Positions 16,370 to 24,355 of a stretch of DNA of 33,396 nucleotides are shown one piece after another. The notes under the pieces were generated by a model. The model was not told the origin of the DNA, did no database searches, and worked only from the letters and a program-made list of their open reading frames with translations. Each line of letters opens with the position of its first letter. Position 1 is the first letter of the stretch. A program made the translations under genes and the position numbers. The stretch is from an uncultured Pelagibacteraceae bacterium (GTDB taxonomy: Bacteria > Pseudomonadota > Alphaproteobacteria > Pelagibacterales > Pelagibacteraceae): assembly GCA_902515205.1 (NCBI GenBank), contig CABXTU010000014.1, positions 1 to 33,396 on the forward strand, in the 5' to 3' direction.

Positions 16370-16375
16370 GGCTTT

Positions 16376-16888
16376 CTAAAACTTTTTGAAAAAATTAAAC
16401 ATATAACTATTTGCCCCAGGATTTTTGTCGCCTAAACTTGCATTAGACAAATGATTATATGAAAAACCAAACTGACTATCCTTTGGTAAATCTAATGATA
16501 GTTGAACTTCACTTTTAAATTCTAGTGCATGACCTAAATCTTTTCCATCACCCTCATTATAATACCCGGGTGCGAAACTAGGTGTAAAATTTAATGACCC
16601 TATTTTATATTGTGCTTGAACACCAGTATATATATAGGTTGCATTATCACCAGTAATCATCGCACCTGTTATAGGTGATAAATTTCCTAAGAGAGTATCT
16701 CTATTTAATTCTTCATTCTGGTGCTGTATTCCAACTAAATTTGATCTTTTTCCATCATCACTAAAATCAAACATCCCAGTGTAAAAACTGAACTCCGTGT
16801 TGTTATTTTCTATTTTTTTCTCTTCTGCAACTGATGCAAAACAAATCAAGGAAAATATAAATATTAAACAGAACTTAATAATCTTCAT
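16376..16888 (-). CDS. PagL-like lipid A 3-O-deacylase / acyloxyacyl hydrolase family, outer-membrane beta barrel
   Basis: The 170-residue product has a signal peptide (about 1-21, ending ASVA), alternating beta-strand pattern and a C-terminal aromatic residue (KKF), as in small outer-membrane barrels. The C-terminal motif YNHLSNASLGDKNPGANS matches the PagL/acyloxyacyl hydrolase family, with the H-x-S catalytic pair at H146 and S148. In Pseudomonas PagL the third residue is a Glu twelve positions after the Ser; here that position is N160. PagL removes an acyl chain from lipid A. With this substitution the activity is uncertain. It sits between ccmH and the hydroxyacid dehydrogenases with very short gaps, but no functional link is obvious. 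Confidence 0.75.
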   Translation of the reverse strand: MKIIKFCLIFIFSLICFASVAEEKKIENNNTEFSFYTGMFDFSDDGKRSNLVGIQHQNEELNRDTLLGNLSPITGAMITGDNATYIYTGVQAQYKIGSLNFTPSFAPGYYNEGDGKDLGHALEFKSEVQLSLDLPKDSQFGFSYNHLSNASLGDKNPGANSYMFNFFKKF

Positions 16889-16901
16889 AATTAAAATATA
16901 C

Positions 16902-17267
16902 CTAGTTTTTTTTTAAAATAAATAATTTTAATATAATTGCACCACCAATAATAAAGATCAATATAGGTAATAGCCATAAAAAATAGGTATTTTTACTAAA
17001 ATTAGGATCATAAAGTATCCATTCTCCAAATTTATCTTTTAAATAATCATAAATTTGGTTTTCATTTAATCCGTCATCTATTTTTTGATTTATTAAAAAT
17101 TTTAAACTATTTGCAAATTCGGAGTCTGAATCATAAACAGATTGACCTTGACAAATTAGACAACGTAAGTTCTTTGTAATCTTGGTTTGTAAATTGTCTT
17201 GTTGAGCAAAAGATGTATTAAAATTTAATAATAAAATAATTACTATTGAATATCTAATTAGCTTCAT
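16902..17267 (-). CDS. ccmH: Cytochrome c maturation protein CcmH (short, redox-motif form)
   Basis: CcmH helps keep the apocytochrome heme-binding cysteines reduced for heme attachment. The 121-residue protein has a signal peptide (about 1-21), the signature LRCLICQGQS with redox cysteines C36 and C39, the three-helix domain (SLKFLINQKIDDGLNENQI, then FGEWILYDP) and one C-terminal membrane helix. It is the short CcmH type, without the TPR domain found fused in E. coli; that part would be a separate ccmI, which is not in this window. The start overlaps the ccmG stop by one base. Confidence 0.93.
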   Translation of the reverse strand: MKLIRYSIVIILLLNFNTSFAQQDNLQTKITKNLRCLICQGQSVYDSDSEFANSLKFLINQKIDDGLNENQIYDYLKDKFGEWILYDPNFSKNTYFLWLLPILIFIIGGAIILKLFILKKN

Positions 17268-17782
17268 TAAATTAACTCTTCAATTTCCAATAGTACCTTT
17301 TCATCTATTGGTCCAACAATTTTTTTAATAATCTTTTTATTATAAATTAAAAAGGTTTCAGGTACACCGTATGCTCCCCATTCAATAGATATGGTTCCTT
17401 CATTATCTAAAAGAATAATGTTATAAGGATTCCCCATTTCCTTTAAGAAAATTTTAGCATTTTCACTATTATCTTTGTAATTAAGTCCAATAATTTCAAT
17501 ATTTTTATTTCTGCTTAAGATCATTAAAAAAGGATGTTCATCTCTACAAGGAATGCACCAAGAAGACCATATGTTCATTAAATAAAATTTATCATTTTTA
17601 AAAATTTCATCTGAATTTATAATGTTATTTTTGCCCGCTTTCTTGACATTAAAATTTGGAATATCTTTATCAATATTACTTTTGGGGACATAAATATTGG
17701 AATTTTGCAAACTTTTAAAAAAGATAAAAAATATAATTAAAAAAAATATTAACAAAAATAATGGAAAAATTTTACTTTTCAT
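17267..17782 (-). CDS. ccmG: Thiol:disulfide interchange protein CcmG/DsbE
   Basis: A 171-residue periplasmic thioredoxin-fold protein anchored by one N-terminal helix (about 5-22). The redox motif is WCIPC (C76 and C79) in IWSSWCIPCRDEHP. The family's conserved YGVPETF loop appears as AYGVPETFLI, giving the cis-proline next to the active site. It delivers reducing power to apocytochrome c and CcmH. It overlaps the end of ccmF by eleven bases. Confidence 0.93.
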   Translation of the reverse strand: MKSKIFPLFLLIFFLIIFFIFFKSLQNSNIYVPKSNIDKDIPNFNVKKAGKNNIINSDEIFKNDKFYLMNIWSSWCIPCRDEHPFLMILSRNKNIEIIGLNYKDNSENAKIFLKEMGNPYNIILLDNEGTISIEWGAYGVPETFLIYNKKIIKKIVGPIDEKVLLEIEELI

Positions 17783-19646
17783 ATTTCCTAATAAAACTTA
17801 ACAAACCACCAAAACTTATTAATAATACTGAAAACCAAATCCAAATCATTAAGGGTTTAATTTGATATCTTATATTAAAATAATCTTGATTTTGAACTAA
17901 ATTCATAGTCATAAATTTATCTGTAAACAAATTTGTTTTAATGTCAGCCTCACTAGTAACAATATTTGGTTGATTGTATATCCTTAACTCAGGCTGTAAA
18001 CTTTCATTGTCACCGTTTTTATTTTCTATATTAAATTTTCCGATTAATGCTTGAAAATTTTTCTCATTTTTTTTATCTATATTTTCAAAACTAATTTTAA
18101 ATTTTTCAGATTCATATGTTTCACCAATCTTTAAATTTGTTATAATTTCAGTGGATAAAAAATTATTAAATAAGATGCTTAATATCAACAAACTAAATCC
18201 AAAATGAGCGATATTTTGAGATAAATTTTTAAATTTTTTTGTAAAAAAATCTCTTATTGTAATTAGAAATAGATAAAATGCAGAGCTTACTAAAACTGTA
18301 TTCAAAAGAAAACTGATGCCTAAGCTTTTAATTATAAGTGCGGATAATAAAAAAGAAATAATTAAATATAAAATTAAATATAATTTATTTTGCAAATTTG
18401 ATTTTATCCATCTCAGTTTTGGACCAATTGCCATAGCTAATAAAAAAGGAATTAAAAATGGTACAATTAATTTGTGATAAAAAGGCGGCCCTACAGAAAT
18501 TTTTTCTGAAGAAATAACTTCTAAAAATATTGGATATATAGTGCCTATCAGTACAACTGTAAGAAAATACATCATGAACCAATTATTTATTAAAATAGAT
18601 GTTTCTTTGCTGAGCCAAAAAAAGTTATTTATACTTTTGTTTTCAATTTTATGAAAATAGAAAAAAATAAAAAAAGATAAAAATATCAAGCAGAATAGAA
18701 AAATTAAAATATAAAGTCCTCTTTCGGGATCATTAGCAAAAGTATGAACAGAATTTAAGATACCTGATCTGACTAAAAAAGTACCACACATGCTTAATGT
18801 AAATGTAGATATAGACAAGACAATTACCCACGAAGTTAAAACTAATTTTTTTTCTAACACTAAAATACAATGGAGAAGAGTAGTGAGTGCTAACCATGGC
18901 ATTAAAGAAACATTTTCTACTGGATCCCAAAACCAGAACCCACCCCATCCAAGTTCGTAGTATGCCCAAATAGAACCCAGTAAAATTCCTAATGTTAAAA
19001 AAATCCAAGAAATCAAAACCCACTGCTTAATATGTTTGGCCCAATCAATTGAAATATCATTTAGAGTTGTAGCAGCAAGAGTCGAGGAAAAAATTATTGA
19101 GGAACCTACATAACCTAAATATAAAATCGGTGGATGTATAGCGAGTGCAGGGTCTTGTAAAATCGGATTCAGTCCTAATCCTTGATTTGGAATTGGGAAA
19201 ATATAATTAAATGGATTTGAAGTCTTAATTATAAAAATAAAAAAACCAATGATAATTATTTGCTGAAACATCAAAGTTAAAATTCTATATTTTTTGGTTT
19301 GTTTTTTAGAAGACAACAAAAATATAGCTATAAACAATGTTAATACTAATAACCACAGCAACAAACTTCCTTCGTGATTTCCCCAGGTTCCTGAGATTTT
19401 ATAAAAAAGAGGTTTAGTTGTATGAGAATGATTAAAAACTGTCTCATTACTAAAATCAGAATTTACGAAAGATAAGATTAAACCTAAAAAACTTATTATA
19501 ACAAAAAAGAATTGTAAAAAAGTTAATAATGCTATTTTATTATCAAATATATTTGAATTTCTAAAATTTTTTACTGAGTAAAAAATAATTAAAAATGAAA
19601 TACAAAATCCCAAATTCAAAGAGTAAGATCCTATTAAACTAGCCAA
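17772..19646 (-). CDS. ccmF: Cytochrome c heme lyase subunit CcmF
   Basis: CcmF is the polytopic membrane core of the heme ligation complex and transfers heme from CcmE to apocytochrome c. The 624-residue protein has many hydrophobic segments. The heme-handling WWD domain is visible as WGGFWFWDPVENVSLMPW (about 234-251). Conserved histidine segments include GTWGNHEGSLLLW (H91) and ALAIHPPILYLGYVG (H171). It is three bases after ccmE. Length and motifs are normal. Confidence 0.95.
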   Translation of the reverse strand: MASLIGSYSLNLGFCISFLIIFYSVKNFRNSNIFDNKIALLTFLQFFFVIISFLGLILSFVNSDFSNETVFNHSHTTKPLFYKISGTWGNHEGSLLLWLLVLTLFIAIFLLSSKKQTKKYRILTLMFQQIIIIGFFIFIIKTSNPFNYIFPIPNQGLGLNPILQDPALAIHPPILYLGYVGSSIIFSSTLAATTLNDISIDWAKHIKQWVLISWIFLTLGILLGSIWAYYELGWGGFWFWDPVENVSLMPWLALTTLLHCILVLEKKLVLTSWVIVLSISTFTLSMCGTFLVRSGILNSVHTFANDPERGLYILIFLFCLIFLSFFIFFYFHKIENKSINNFFWLSKETSILINNWFMMYFLTVVLIGTIYPIFLEVISSEKISVGPPFYHKLIVPFLIPFLLAMAIGPKLRWIKSNLQNKLYLILYLIISFLLSALIIKSLGISFLLNTVLVSSAFYLFLITIRDFFTKKFKNLSQNIAHFGFSLLILSILFNNFLSTEIITNLKIGETYESEKFKISFENIDKKNEKNFQALIGKFNIENKNGDNESLQPELRIYNQPNIVTSEADIKTNLFTDKFMTMNLVQNQDYFNIRYQIKPLMIWIWFSVLLISFGGLLSFIRKYEK

Positions 19647-19649
19647 AAT

Positions 19650-20069
19650 TTATTTCTCCTCTAATGCAGCTTTTACTTCAGGTGGCATATAATTTTCATC
19701 GTGTTTTGCTAAAATTTTTGTAGCTAAAAAAAAATTTTTGTCTTTTAAAAAACCTTCAGCAACAACCCCTTTTCCTTCAGTAAAAAGATTGGGAACAGCA
19801 CCAGAGTAGGTTACATTTATTTCATTTTTAAAATCAGTAATAACAAATTTAATACTTTTTGCTTCAATTAGGATTGAATTATTTTTTACCATACCTCCAA
19901 CTCTAATCTTTTTTTTTCCTATTTCTGCTAAAACTTTAATTTCAGATGGAGATTGAAAATAAACTACGTTATCTTCTAAAGATTTTAAAATAAGATAAAT
20001 TGATAAAATTAAAGTAATTAAAATAAGTAATACAAAAAAAAATCTTAGTTTAACTTTACGACCATACAT
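19650..20069 (-). CDS. ccmE: Heme chaperone CcmE
   Basis: CcmE binds heme covalently in the periplasm and hands it to CcmF. The 139-residue protein has an N-terminal anchor (about 9-28) and an OB-fold domain with IRVGGMV and [21 protein letters not shown]. The heme-binding HxxxY motif is present as H123-D-E-N-Y127 in [13 protein letters not shown]. It follows ccmD by ten bases. Confidence 0.95.
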   Translation of the reverse strand: MYGRKVKLRFFFVLLILITLILSIYLILKSLEDNVVYFQSPSEIKVLAEIGKKKIRVGGMVKNNSILIEAKSIKFVITDFKNEINVTYSGAVPNLFTEGKGVVAEGFLKDKNFFLATKILAKHDENYMPPEVKAALEEK

Positions 20070-20079
20070 GATTTAAAAG

Positions 20080-20307
20080 TTAAATTCTTGAAGTGTTAGA
20101 TAAAATTTCTTTATTAATTTTTTGAGATTTCGCAAATGCTGCTCTTTCAGAGTTTAAAGTTCCAAATTTTGCAATAAATTTATTCTTTTCTTTAATGTAT
20201 TGGTTTTTAGTAATATTATATAGAAAAAAAAAACTTATCATCGTAAAAATGAAAGCAGACCAAACGTAAATACCATAGCCTTTCATTAAAAAAAATTCAC
20301 TAATCAT
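20080..20307 (-). CDS. ccmD: Heme exporter accessory protein CcmD
   Basis: CcmD is a small single-helix membrane protein that helps release heme-loaded CcmE from CcmC. The protein has 75 residues with the family pattern GYGIYVWSAFIFT leading into one membrane helix, then a basic tail (NQYIKEKNKF). The tail is longer than usual, with about 30 extra residues. The ATG overlaps the ccmC stop by four bases, and the position between ccmC and ccmE is standard. Weak sequence conservation makes context the main support. Confidence 0.85.
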   Translation of the reverse strand: MISEFFLMKGYGIYVWSAFIFTMISFFFLYNITKNQYIKEKNKFIAKFGTLNSERAAFAKSQKINKEILSNTSRI

Positions 20308-21011
20308 AATCTATCTAAACCTTTATTTTTAATCTTTATCAGTTCTGTATTATATTTCATTAAAAAAATTAATGCAGAGAATAGAGCAAATGCCGCAGTC
20401 ATAATCAGTAAAGGAATTAACATAGAGTTATGGATAGAAGAATTAGAAAAAATATTAACTGAAGCTGGTTGATGTAATGTATTCCACCACTCTACAGAAT
20501 ATTTTATTATTGGAATATTAATTATACCAAGAATCGTAACAATAGTTGATATTTTAAATGCCTTGTCGTCATTTTCATAAATTCTACAAACAATTAAATA
20601 AATAAGATAAAACAAAACCAAAATTAACATCGATGTAATTCTTGCATCCCAAGCCCACCAAGTCCCCCATGTGGGTTTTCCCCAAATTGAACCAGTGACT
20701 AAAGCAGTAATACTAAACACAAAACCAGATGGAGCTAAACTTTTTGAAATTAAAAAAAAATTTTTTATTTTAAAAATGTACCCCACTATAGATAGAAAAG
20801 TAATTGAAGAAAAAATTCCAAGTGTTATCCAAGCAGCAGGTACATGTACATACATAATTCTTACTGAATGGCTTTGTTTGTAATCCTCTGGTGATAATAT
20901 TAATGCTTCTGTTAAGCCAATTGATAAAATAATAATAAATAATATCAAAACATATTTGGGTGCTCTAGAGGTAATCAAAAAAATCTTGTTAGGTTCAAAA
21001 AATTTAAACAT
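20304..21011 (-). CDS. ccmC: Heme handling protein CcmC
   Basis: CcmC is a six-helix membrane protein that attaches heme to CcmE. The 235-residue product has the tryptophan-rich WWD motif WGKPTWGTWWAWDARITSM, with the flanking heme-ligand histidines in VRIMYVHVPAAW and WWNTLHQPASV. It is the first gene of the ccm run; no ccmA or ccmB precedes it. No Shine-Dalgarno is visible. A candidate small RNA with its own U-tract ends about 40 bases upstream, so the ccm promoter must lie in 21012-21053 or transcription reads through. Confidence 0.95.
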   Translation of the reverse strand: MFKFFEPNKIFLITSRAPKYVLILFIIILSIGLTEALILSPEDYKQSHSVRIMYVHVPAAWITLGIFSSITFLSIVGYIFKIKNFFLISKSLAPSGFVFSITALVTGSIWGKPTWGTWWAWDARITSMLILVLFYLIYLIVCRIYENDDKAFKISTIVTILGIINIPIIKYSVEWWNTLHQPASVNIFSNSSIHNSMLIPLLIMTAAFALFSALIFLMKYNTELIKIKNKGLDRL

Positions 21012-21053
21012 AAATATTTATTATCATAATGTAATTTACCAATTTTTATTAAG

Positions 21054-21122
21054 AAAAAAAAGTCTGATCAAGAATGTAGAGGGAGATAATAACGAAGGGT
21101 AAATTAATACACTCTTGATCAG
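21054..21122 (-). ncRNA. Candidate small RNA: 15-bp stem, C-rich 29-base loop, U8 tail
   Basis: On the minus strand CTGATCAAGAGTGTA (21122-21108) pairs with TACATTCTTGATCAG (21078-21064) over 15 positions. The only non-Watson-Crick pair is G-U on the minus strand, which would be an A-C mismatch on the plus strand, so the structure favours a minus-strand RNA. The 29-base loop contains ACCC and CTCCCTC and just one G, so it is probably unpaired. The stem is followed by AC and eight T (21061-21054), as in an intrinsic terminator. A TTGACA box lies upstream. The transcript would be about 69 nucleotides. Alternative: an unusually large-loop terminator of hspQ. Confidence 0.5.
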
Positions 21123-21128
21123 TAGATG

Positions 21129-21155
21129 ATTTAAATTAGGTGTTTGCTGTGTCAA
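21129..21155 (-). promoter_or_regulatory. Possible promoter of the small RNA at 21054-21122
   Basis: A perfect TTGACA (21155-21150) on the minus strand is followed after 15 bases by TTAAAT (4 of 6 matches to TATAAT, 21134-21129). Transcription would begin about seven bases on, at 21122, which is exactly the first base of the stem. The -10 box and spacing are not ideal, so this is suggestive only. Confidence 0.35.
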
Positions 21156-21190
21156 AGATTTGAGCTAAATGTGTTTAAAAAATGATCTTA

Positions 21191-21511
21191 CTAATTTGAA
21201 AGTTTAAAATAACTAGATCCTCTCTTTCCAGAGAAAATTTCTTCAATTAAAGGATGTTTAATTGGCTCATCTGAGTCATCTAATAGAAGATTTTGCTCTG
21301 ATACATAAGCCTCATAAGTAATTTCATCATTTTCTGCTAATAAATGATAAAAAGGTTGATCTTTTTTCGGTCTCACATTTTTTGGGATTGATTGATACCA
21401 TTCTTCTGAGTTATTAAACTCAAAATCAACATCATAAATTACACCCCTAAATTCAAAATGTTTGTGCTTAACAATGTCTCCAATTGAAAATTTAGCTTTT
21501 TGTATTGCCAT
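21191..21511 (-). CDS. hspQ: HspQ / YccV-like hemimethylated-DNA-binding family protein
   Basis: The 106-residue product matches the HspQ (YccV) family: KFSIGDIVKHKHFEFRGVIYDVDFEFNNSEEWY at the start, then QPFYHLLAENDE and YVSEQNLL. In E. coli HspQ is a heat-shock protein that modulates Lon proteolysis and was also described as binding hemimethylated oriC DNA. It is divergent from yciB across 87 bases, and a candidate small RNA follows its 3' end. Confidence 0.9.
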   Translation of the reverse strand: MAIQKAKFSIGDIVKHKHFEFRGVIYDVDFEFNNSEEWYQSIPKNVRPKKDQPFYHLLAENDEITYEAYVSEQNLLLDDSDEPIKHPLIEEIFSGKRGSSYFKLSN

Positions 21512-21565
21512 TGAAGTTAGTATGGGTATTTAAAAAAAAAAATCAATGTAAAAAATATTAATGTT

Positions 21566-21594
21566 TTGTCATGTGGCAAATATGTTAATATCTT
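21566..21594 (+). promoter_or_regulatory. Predicted promoter of yciB, possibly leaderless
   Basis: TTGTCA (5 of 6 matches) and TATCTT (4 of 6) are separated by 17 bases. The yciB GTG begins only five bases after the -10 box, so the transcript would start at or inside the start codon. No Shine-Dalgarno could be present in such a message. Confidence 0.4.
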
Positions 21595-21598
21595 TTAA

Positions 21599-22150
21599 GT
21601 GAATAAATCATTTTTGAAATTTGTTACTGATTTTGGCCCATTGGCAATATTTTTTTTCTATTATTATAATAGTGATAAAAATTTGTCAGTTGCTATTCCA
21701 CCACTGATAGTTGCAACACTAATTGCCCTAGGAGTTGTGTGGTTTTTTGAAAAAAAAATACCACCGATGCCTTTGATAAGTGGAATTTTGATTACTTTTT
21801 TTGGTGGGTTAACTATCTACTTTAATGATCCTATATTTATATATATAAAACCTACTATCATAAATATTATGTTTGCCCTTGCATTATTTTTTGGGAAATA
21901 TTTTACAAAAGAACCTATTCTAAAAAAAATTATGGGCAAATCTATTCCACTTACCGATGTTGGATGGGAAATTCTTAATAAACGATGGATGTATTTTTTC
22001 TTCGGTCTTGCTATATTAAATGAGTGTGTTTGGAGGACCCAAACAGAAGAGTTTTGGGTTAATTTTAAAGTTTGGGGAATGCTTCCAATAACAATAATTT
22101 TCACAGGATTTCAGGTACCTTTAATAAATAAACATAAAATCGATGCGTAA
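21599..22150 (+). CDS. yciB: Inner-membrane septation protein YciB (IspZ family)
   Basis: A 183-residue membrane protein with about five helices. The pattern FVTDFGPLAIFFFYYY, AALIVAT-like IPPLIVATLIALG, FFGGLTIYFND, the LGK-like MGKSIPLTDVGWEILNKRW and FWVNFKVWGMLPITIIFT all match YciB/IspZ, which affects septation and envelope synthesis. The start is GTG; a TTG five codons later (21614) is an alternative and would leave more room for the predicted promoter. It overlaps the following DUF2794 gene by eight bases. Confidence 0.92.
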   Translation: MNKSFLKFVTDFGPLAIFFFYYYNSDKNLSVAIPPLIVATLIALGVVWFFEKKIPPMPLISGILITFFGGLTIYFNDPIFIYIKPTIINIMFALALFFGKYFTKEPILKKIMGKSIPLTDVGWEILNKRWMYFFFGLAILNECVWRTQTEEFWVNFKVWGMLPITIIFTGFQVPLINKHKIDA

Positions 22151-22502
22151 TAATTTAAAATTAGTAATAAATAACCCTGGGAATAAGATTGAAGAAAAAC
22201 ATTTTTTTAAAAGAGATGAACTTAAAATTATATTAGATTTATATGCAAAAATGGTGTCGGAAGGATCTTGGAAAGATTATGGTCTAAATATTTCAAGTAA
22301 ACAAGTAAGTTTTAGTGTTTTTAGAAATGCTGCAGAGAATGCTCTATATAAAATTTGTAAAAATTTTAAGCCTAAAAATAAAAATCTGAAATACTTTATA
22401 ACAGACTCAAATGGAAAAATATTAAAGAATTCTTATGAACTTAAATTATTATTAAAAAATATAAATTGGAAAAAATTATCTTCTTTGACCAAAAAGTCTT
22501 AA
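22143..22502 (+). CDS. DUF2794 family protein (alphaproteobacterial, unknown function)
   Basis: The 119-residue product contains FKRDELKIILDLYAKMVSEG, WKDYGLNI, SFSVFRNAAENALYKICK and the ending YELKLLLKNI, the pattern of DUF2794 as I remember it from other Alphaproteobacteria. No catalytic motif, signal or membrane helix is seen, so it is probably cytoplasmic. It overlaps yciB by eight bases, implying coupled translation. Its last 27 bases overlap, tail to tail, the end of the Bax-inhibitor gene on the opposite strand. Confidence 0.8.
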   Translation: MRNNLKLVINNPGNKIEEKHFFKRDELKIILDLYAKMVSEGSWKDYGLNISSKQVSFSVFRNAAENALYKICKNFKPKNKNLKYFITDSNGKILKNSYELKLLLKNINWKKLSSLTKKS

Positions 22503-23237
22503 CAACATTATAAATAGATTTATAAAATCTAAGTAAAGAGTCAAAGCTCCCATTACAGCTTTTTTGCCAATAAGTTCACCGCTGTCACTTGCTGCATACA
22601 TATTTTTAATTTTTTGGGTATCGTACGCAGTCAAACCCACAAAAATTAAAACACCTAAAATAGAGATAACAAAGTACATCATTGTAGATTTCATAAAAAT
22701 ATTAACTAATGATGCAATTATAATACCTATAAGTCCCATCATTAAAAACGATCCTAATTTAGTAAGATCTCTTTTGGTTGTATATCCATACAAACTCATT
22801 GCCCCAAAAGTAGCAGATGTTATAAAAAATACTCTTGCAACACTAGCGCCAGTATAAACTAATAATATCCAGGATAATGATAATCCCATTAATGCGGCAA
22901 ATACCCAAAAAACTGTTTGAGCTTTTGATGCACTCATTTTATTAATACCGAAGCTCATATAAAAGACTATTCCAAGAGGAGCTAACATCACTATCCATTT
23001 CAATCCTGAGAAAAACAATGCATTACCTAAGCTCGTAAAACCTGTGATTGATCCAGAAGCATCAGTGACTACAGACAACTTAAAAGATAATAAGGCTATA
23101 ATCCCAGTCAGAAGAATTCCCGTTGCCATGTAATTATATACTTTCAGCATATAAGCCCTTAAGCCCTCATCCATTACTACTGATGAATGTTGTGCTGCTT
23201 TTGCTCTACCTAAAATGCCTTTTTTATCAAATTCCAT
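22476..23237 (-). CDS. Bax inhibitor-1 / YccA family membrane protein
   Basis: A 253-residue protein with seven hydrophobic segments. The family landmarks are the N-terminal LRAYMLKVYNYMATGILLTG, GATFGAMSLYGYTTKRDLTKLGSFL and the C-terminal GLTAYDTQKIKNMY with LTLYLDFINLFIMLLRLFG. Relatives modulate FtsH proteolysis (YccA) or conduct protons and calcium (BsYetJ). The open frame can begin with GTG at 23243, but the ATG at 23237 (MEFDKKGILG) is preferred. It converges on and overlaps the DUF2794 gene by 27 bases. Confidence 0.92.
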   Translation of the reverse strand: MEFDKKGILGRAKAAQHSSVVMDEGLRAYMLKVYNYMATGILLTGIIALLSFKLSVVTDASGSITGFTSLGNALFFSGLKWIVMLAPLGIVFYMSFGINKMSASKAQTVFWVFAALMGLSLSWILLVYTGASVARVFFITSATFGAMSLYGYTTKRDLTKLGSFLMMGLIGIIIASLVNIFMKSTMMYFVISILGVLIFVGLTAYDTQKIKNMYAASDSGELIGKKAVMGALTLYLDFINLFIMLLRLFGQRR

Positions 23238-23317
23238 TATCACTAAAATATATAGTCTTTTACTAATTATTCAAGATGCCTTAAAAGATTTATAAAAAAT
23301 TAGACCAAAAAACCATA

Positions 23318-24355
23318 ATGAACTATAAAAAATTAGGAAATACTGATCTCAAAGTAAGCACAATTTGTCTCGGAACCATGACATGGGGAGAACAAAACAC
23401 CCAAGAAGAAGGCTTTGAACAAATGGATTATGCCCTTGATCAAGGTGTGAACTTTTGGGACACAGCAGAAATTTATTCTATTCCTCCTAGAGAAGAAACC
23501 TTTGGAAGTACAGAGGAAATCATTGGTAATTGGTTCAAAAAAACTAACAAAAGAAAAGAAGTAATTCTTGCTTCAAAAGTTTGTGGACCAATGAGAGAAT
23601 ATGTAAGAGGAGGGGGCAACCAATTTGGACAAAAAAATATTACTAAAGCTTTAGAGGGAAGTTTAAAGAGATTAAAAACTGATTACATCGATCTATATCA
23701 ACTTCACTGGCCAGAGAGAAATACAAACTTTTTTGGAAAATTAGGCTATGAACATGGAGATGACGGTGACTGGACCAAATTTGAAGATATCTTGGAAAAT
23801 CTAAAAAAATTTATCGATCAAGGAAAAGTTAGGTATATAGGCCTATCTAACGAAACTCCCTGGGGATTTTCTAAATTTTTAGAAATATCAAAAAATAAAA
23901 ATCTTCCAAGGATGCACTCTGTTCAAAACCCATACAATCTTCTTAATAGAACGTATGAGATAGGTCTTGCTGAGATGTCAGTAAGAGAACAATCAGGACT
24001 TCTTGCTTATTCTCCTCTTGCTTGTGGTTATCTATCAGGCAAATATAGAAATAATCAATTACCAAAAGGATCAAGAATTGAGCTTCATAAGGATTTTTGG
24101 ACTAGATATAATAAGCCCAACTCTACAAAGGCAATAGAGGCTTACTATGAAATAGCAAAAAAATACAAATTAAATTTAGCGCAAATGTCCTTAAAATTTT
24201 TGGAAATCCAACCATTTGTAACTTCCGTCATAATTGGTGCAACTACTATGGATCAGTTGAAAACTGATATAGAAAGTGTAAATATAAATTTGACTGATGA
24301 AATTATAAATGAAATCAACGAAGTGCAAAAAATTTATCCTAACCCATGTCCATAA
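23318..24355 (+). CDS. tas: NADP-dependent aldo/keto reductase, Tas family
   Basis: The 345-residue protein aligns from end to end with E. coli Tas as I recall it: GTMTWGEQNTQEEG, PREETFGSTEEIIGNWF, QLHWPERNTNFFGKLGY, SVQNPYNLLNRTYEIGLAE and GATTMDQLKTDIES. The aldo/keto reductase tetrad is present: D48, Y53, K87 and H130. Tas can suppress tyrosine auxotrophy in E. coli, but its natural substrate is unclear. It overlaps the next gene by ten bases, starting a plus-strand run that includes argG. Confidence 0.9.
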   Translation: MNYKKLGNTDLKVSTICLGTMTWGEQNTQEEGFEQMDYALDQGVNFWDTAEIYSIPPREETFGSTEEIIGNWFKKTNKRKEVILASKVCGPMREYVRGGGNQFGQKNITKALEGSLKRLKTDYIDLYQLHWPERNTNFFGKLGYEHGDDGDWTKFEDILENLKKFIDQGKVRYIGLSNETPWGFSKFLEISKNKNLPRMHSVQNPYNLLNRTYEIGLAEMSVREQSGLLAYSPLACGYLSGKYRNNQLPKGSRIELHKDFWTRYNKPNSTKAIEAYYEIAKKYKLNLAQMSLKFLEIQPFVTSVIIGATTMDQLKTDIESVNINLTDEIINEINEVQKIYPNPCP

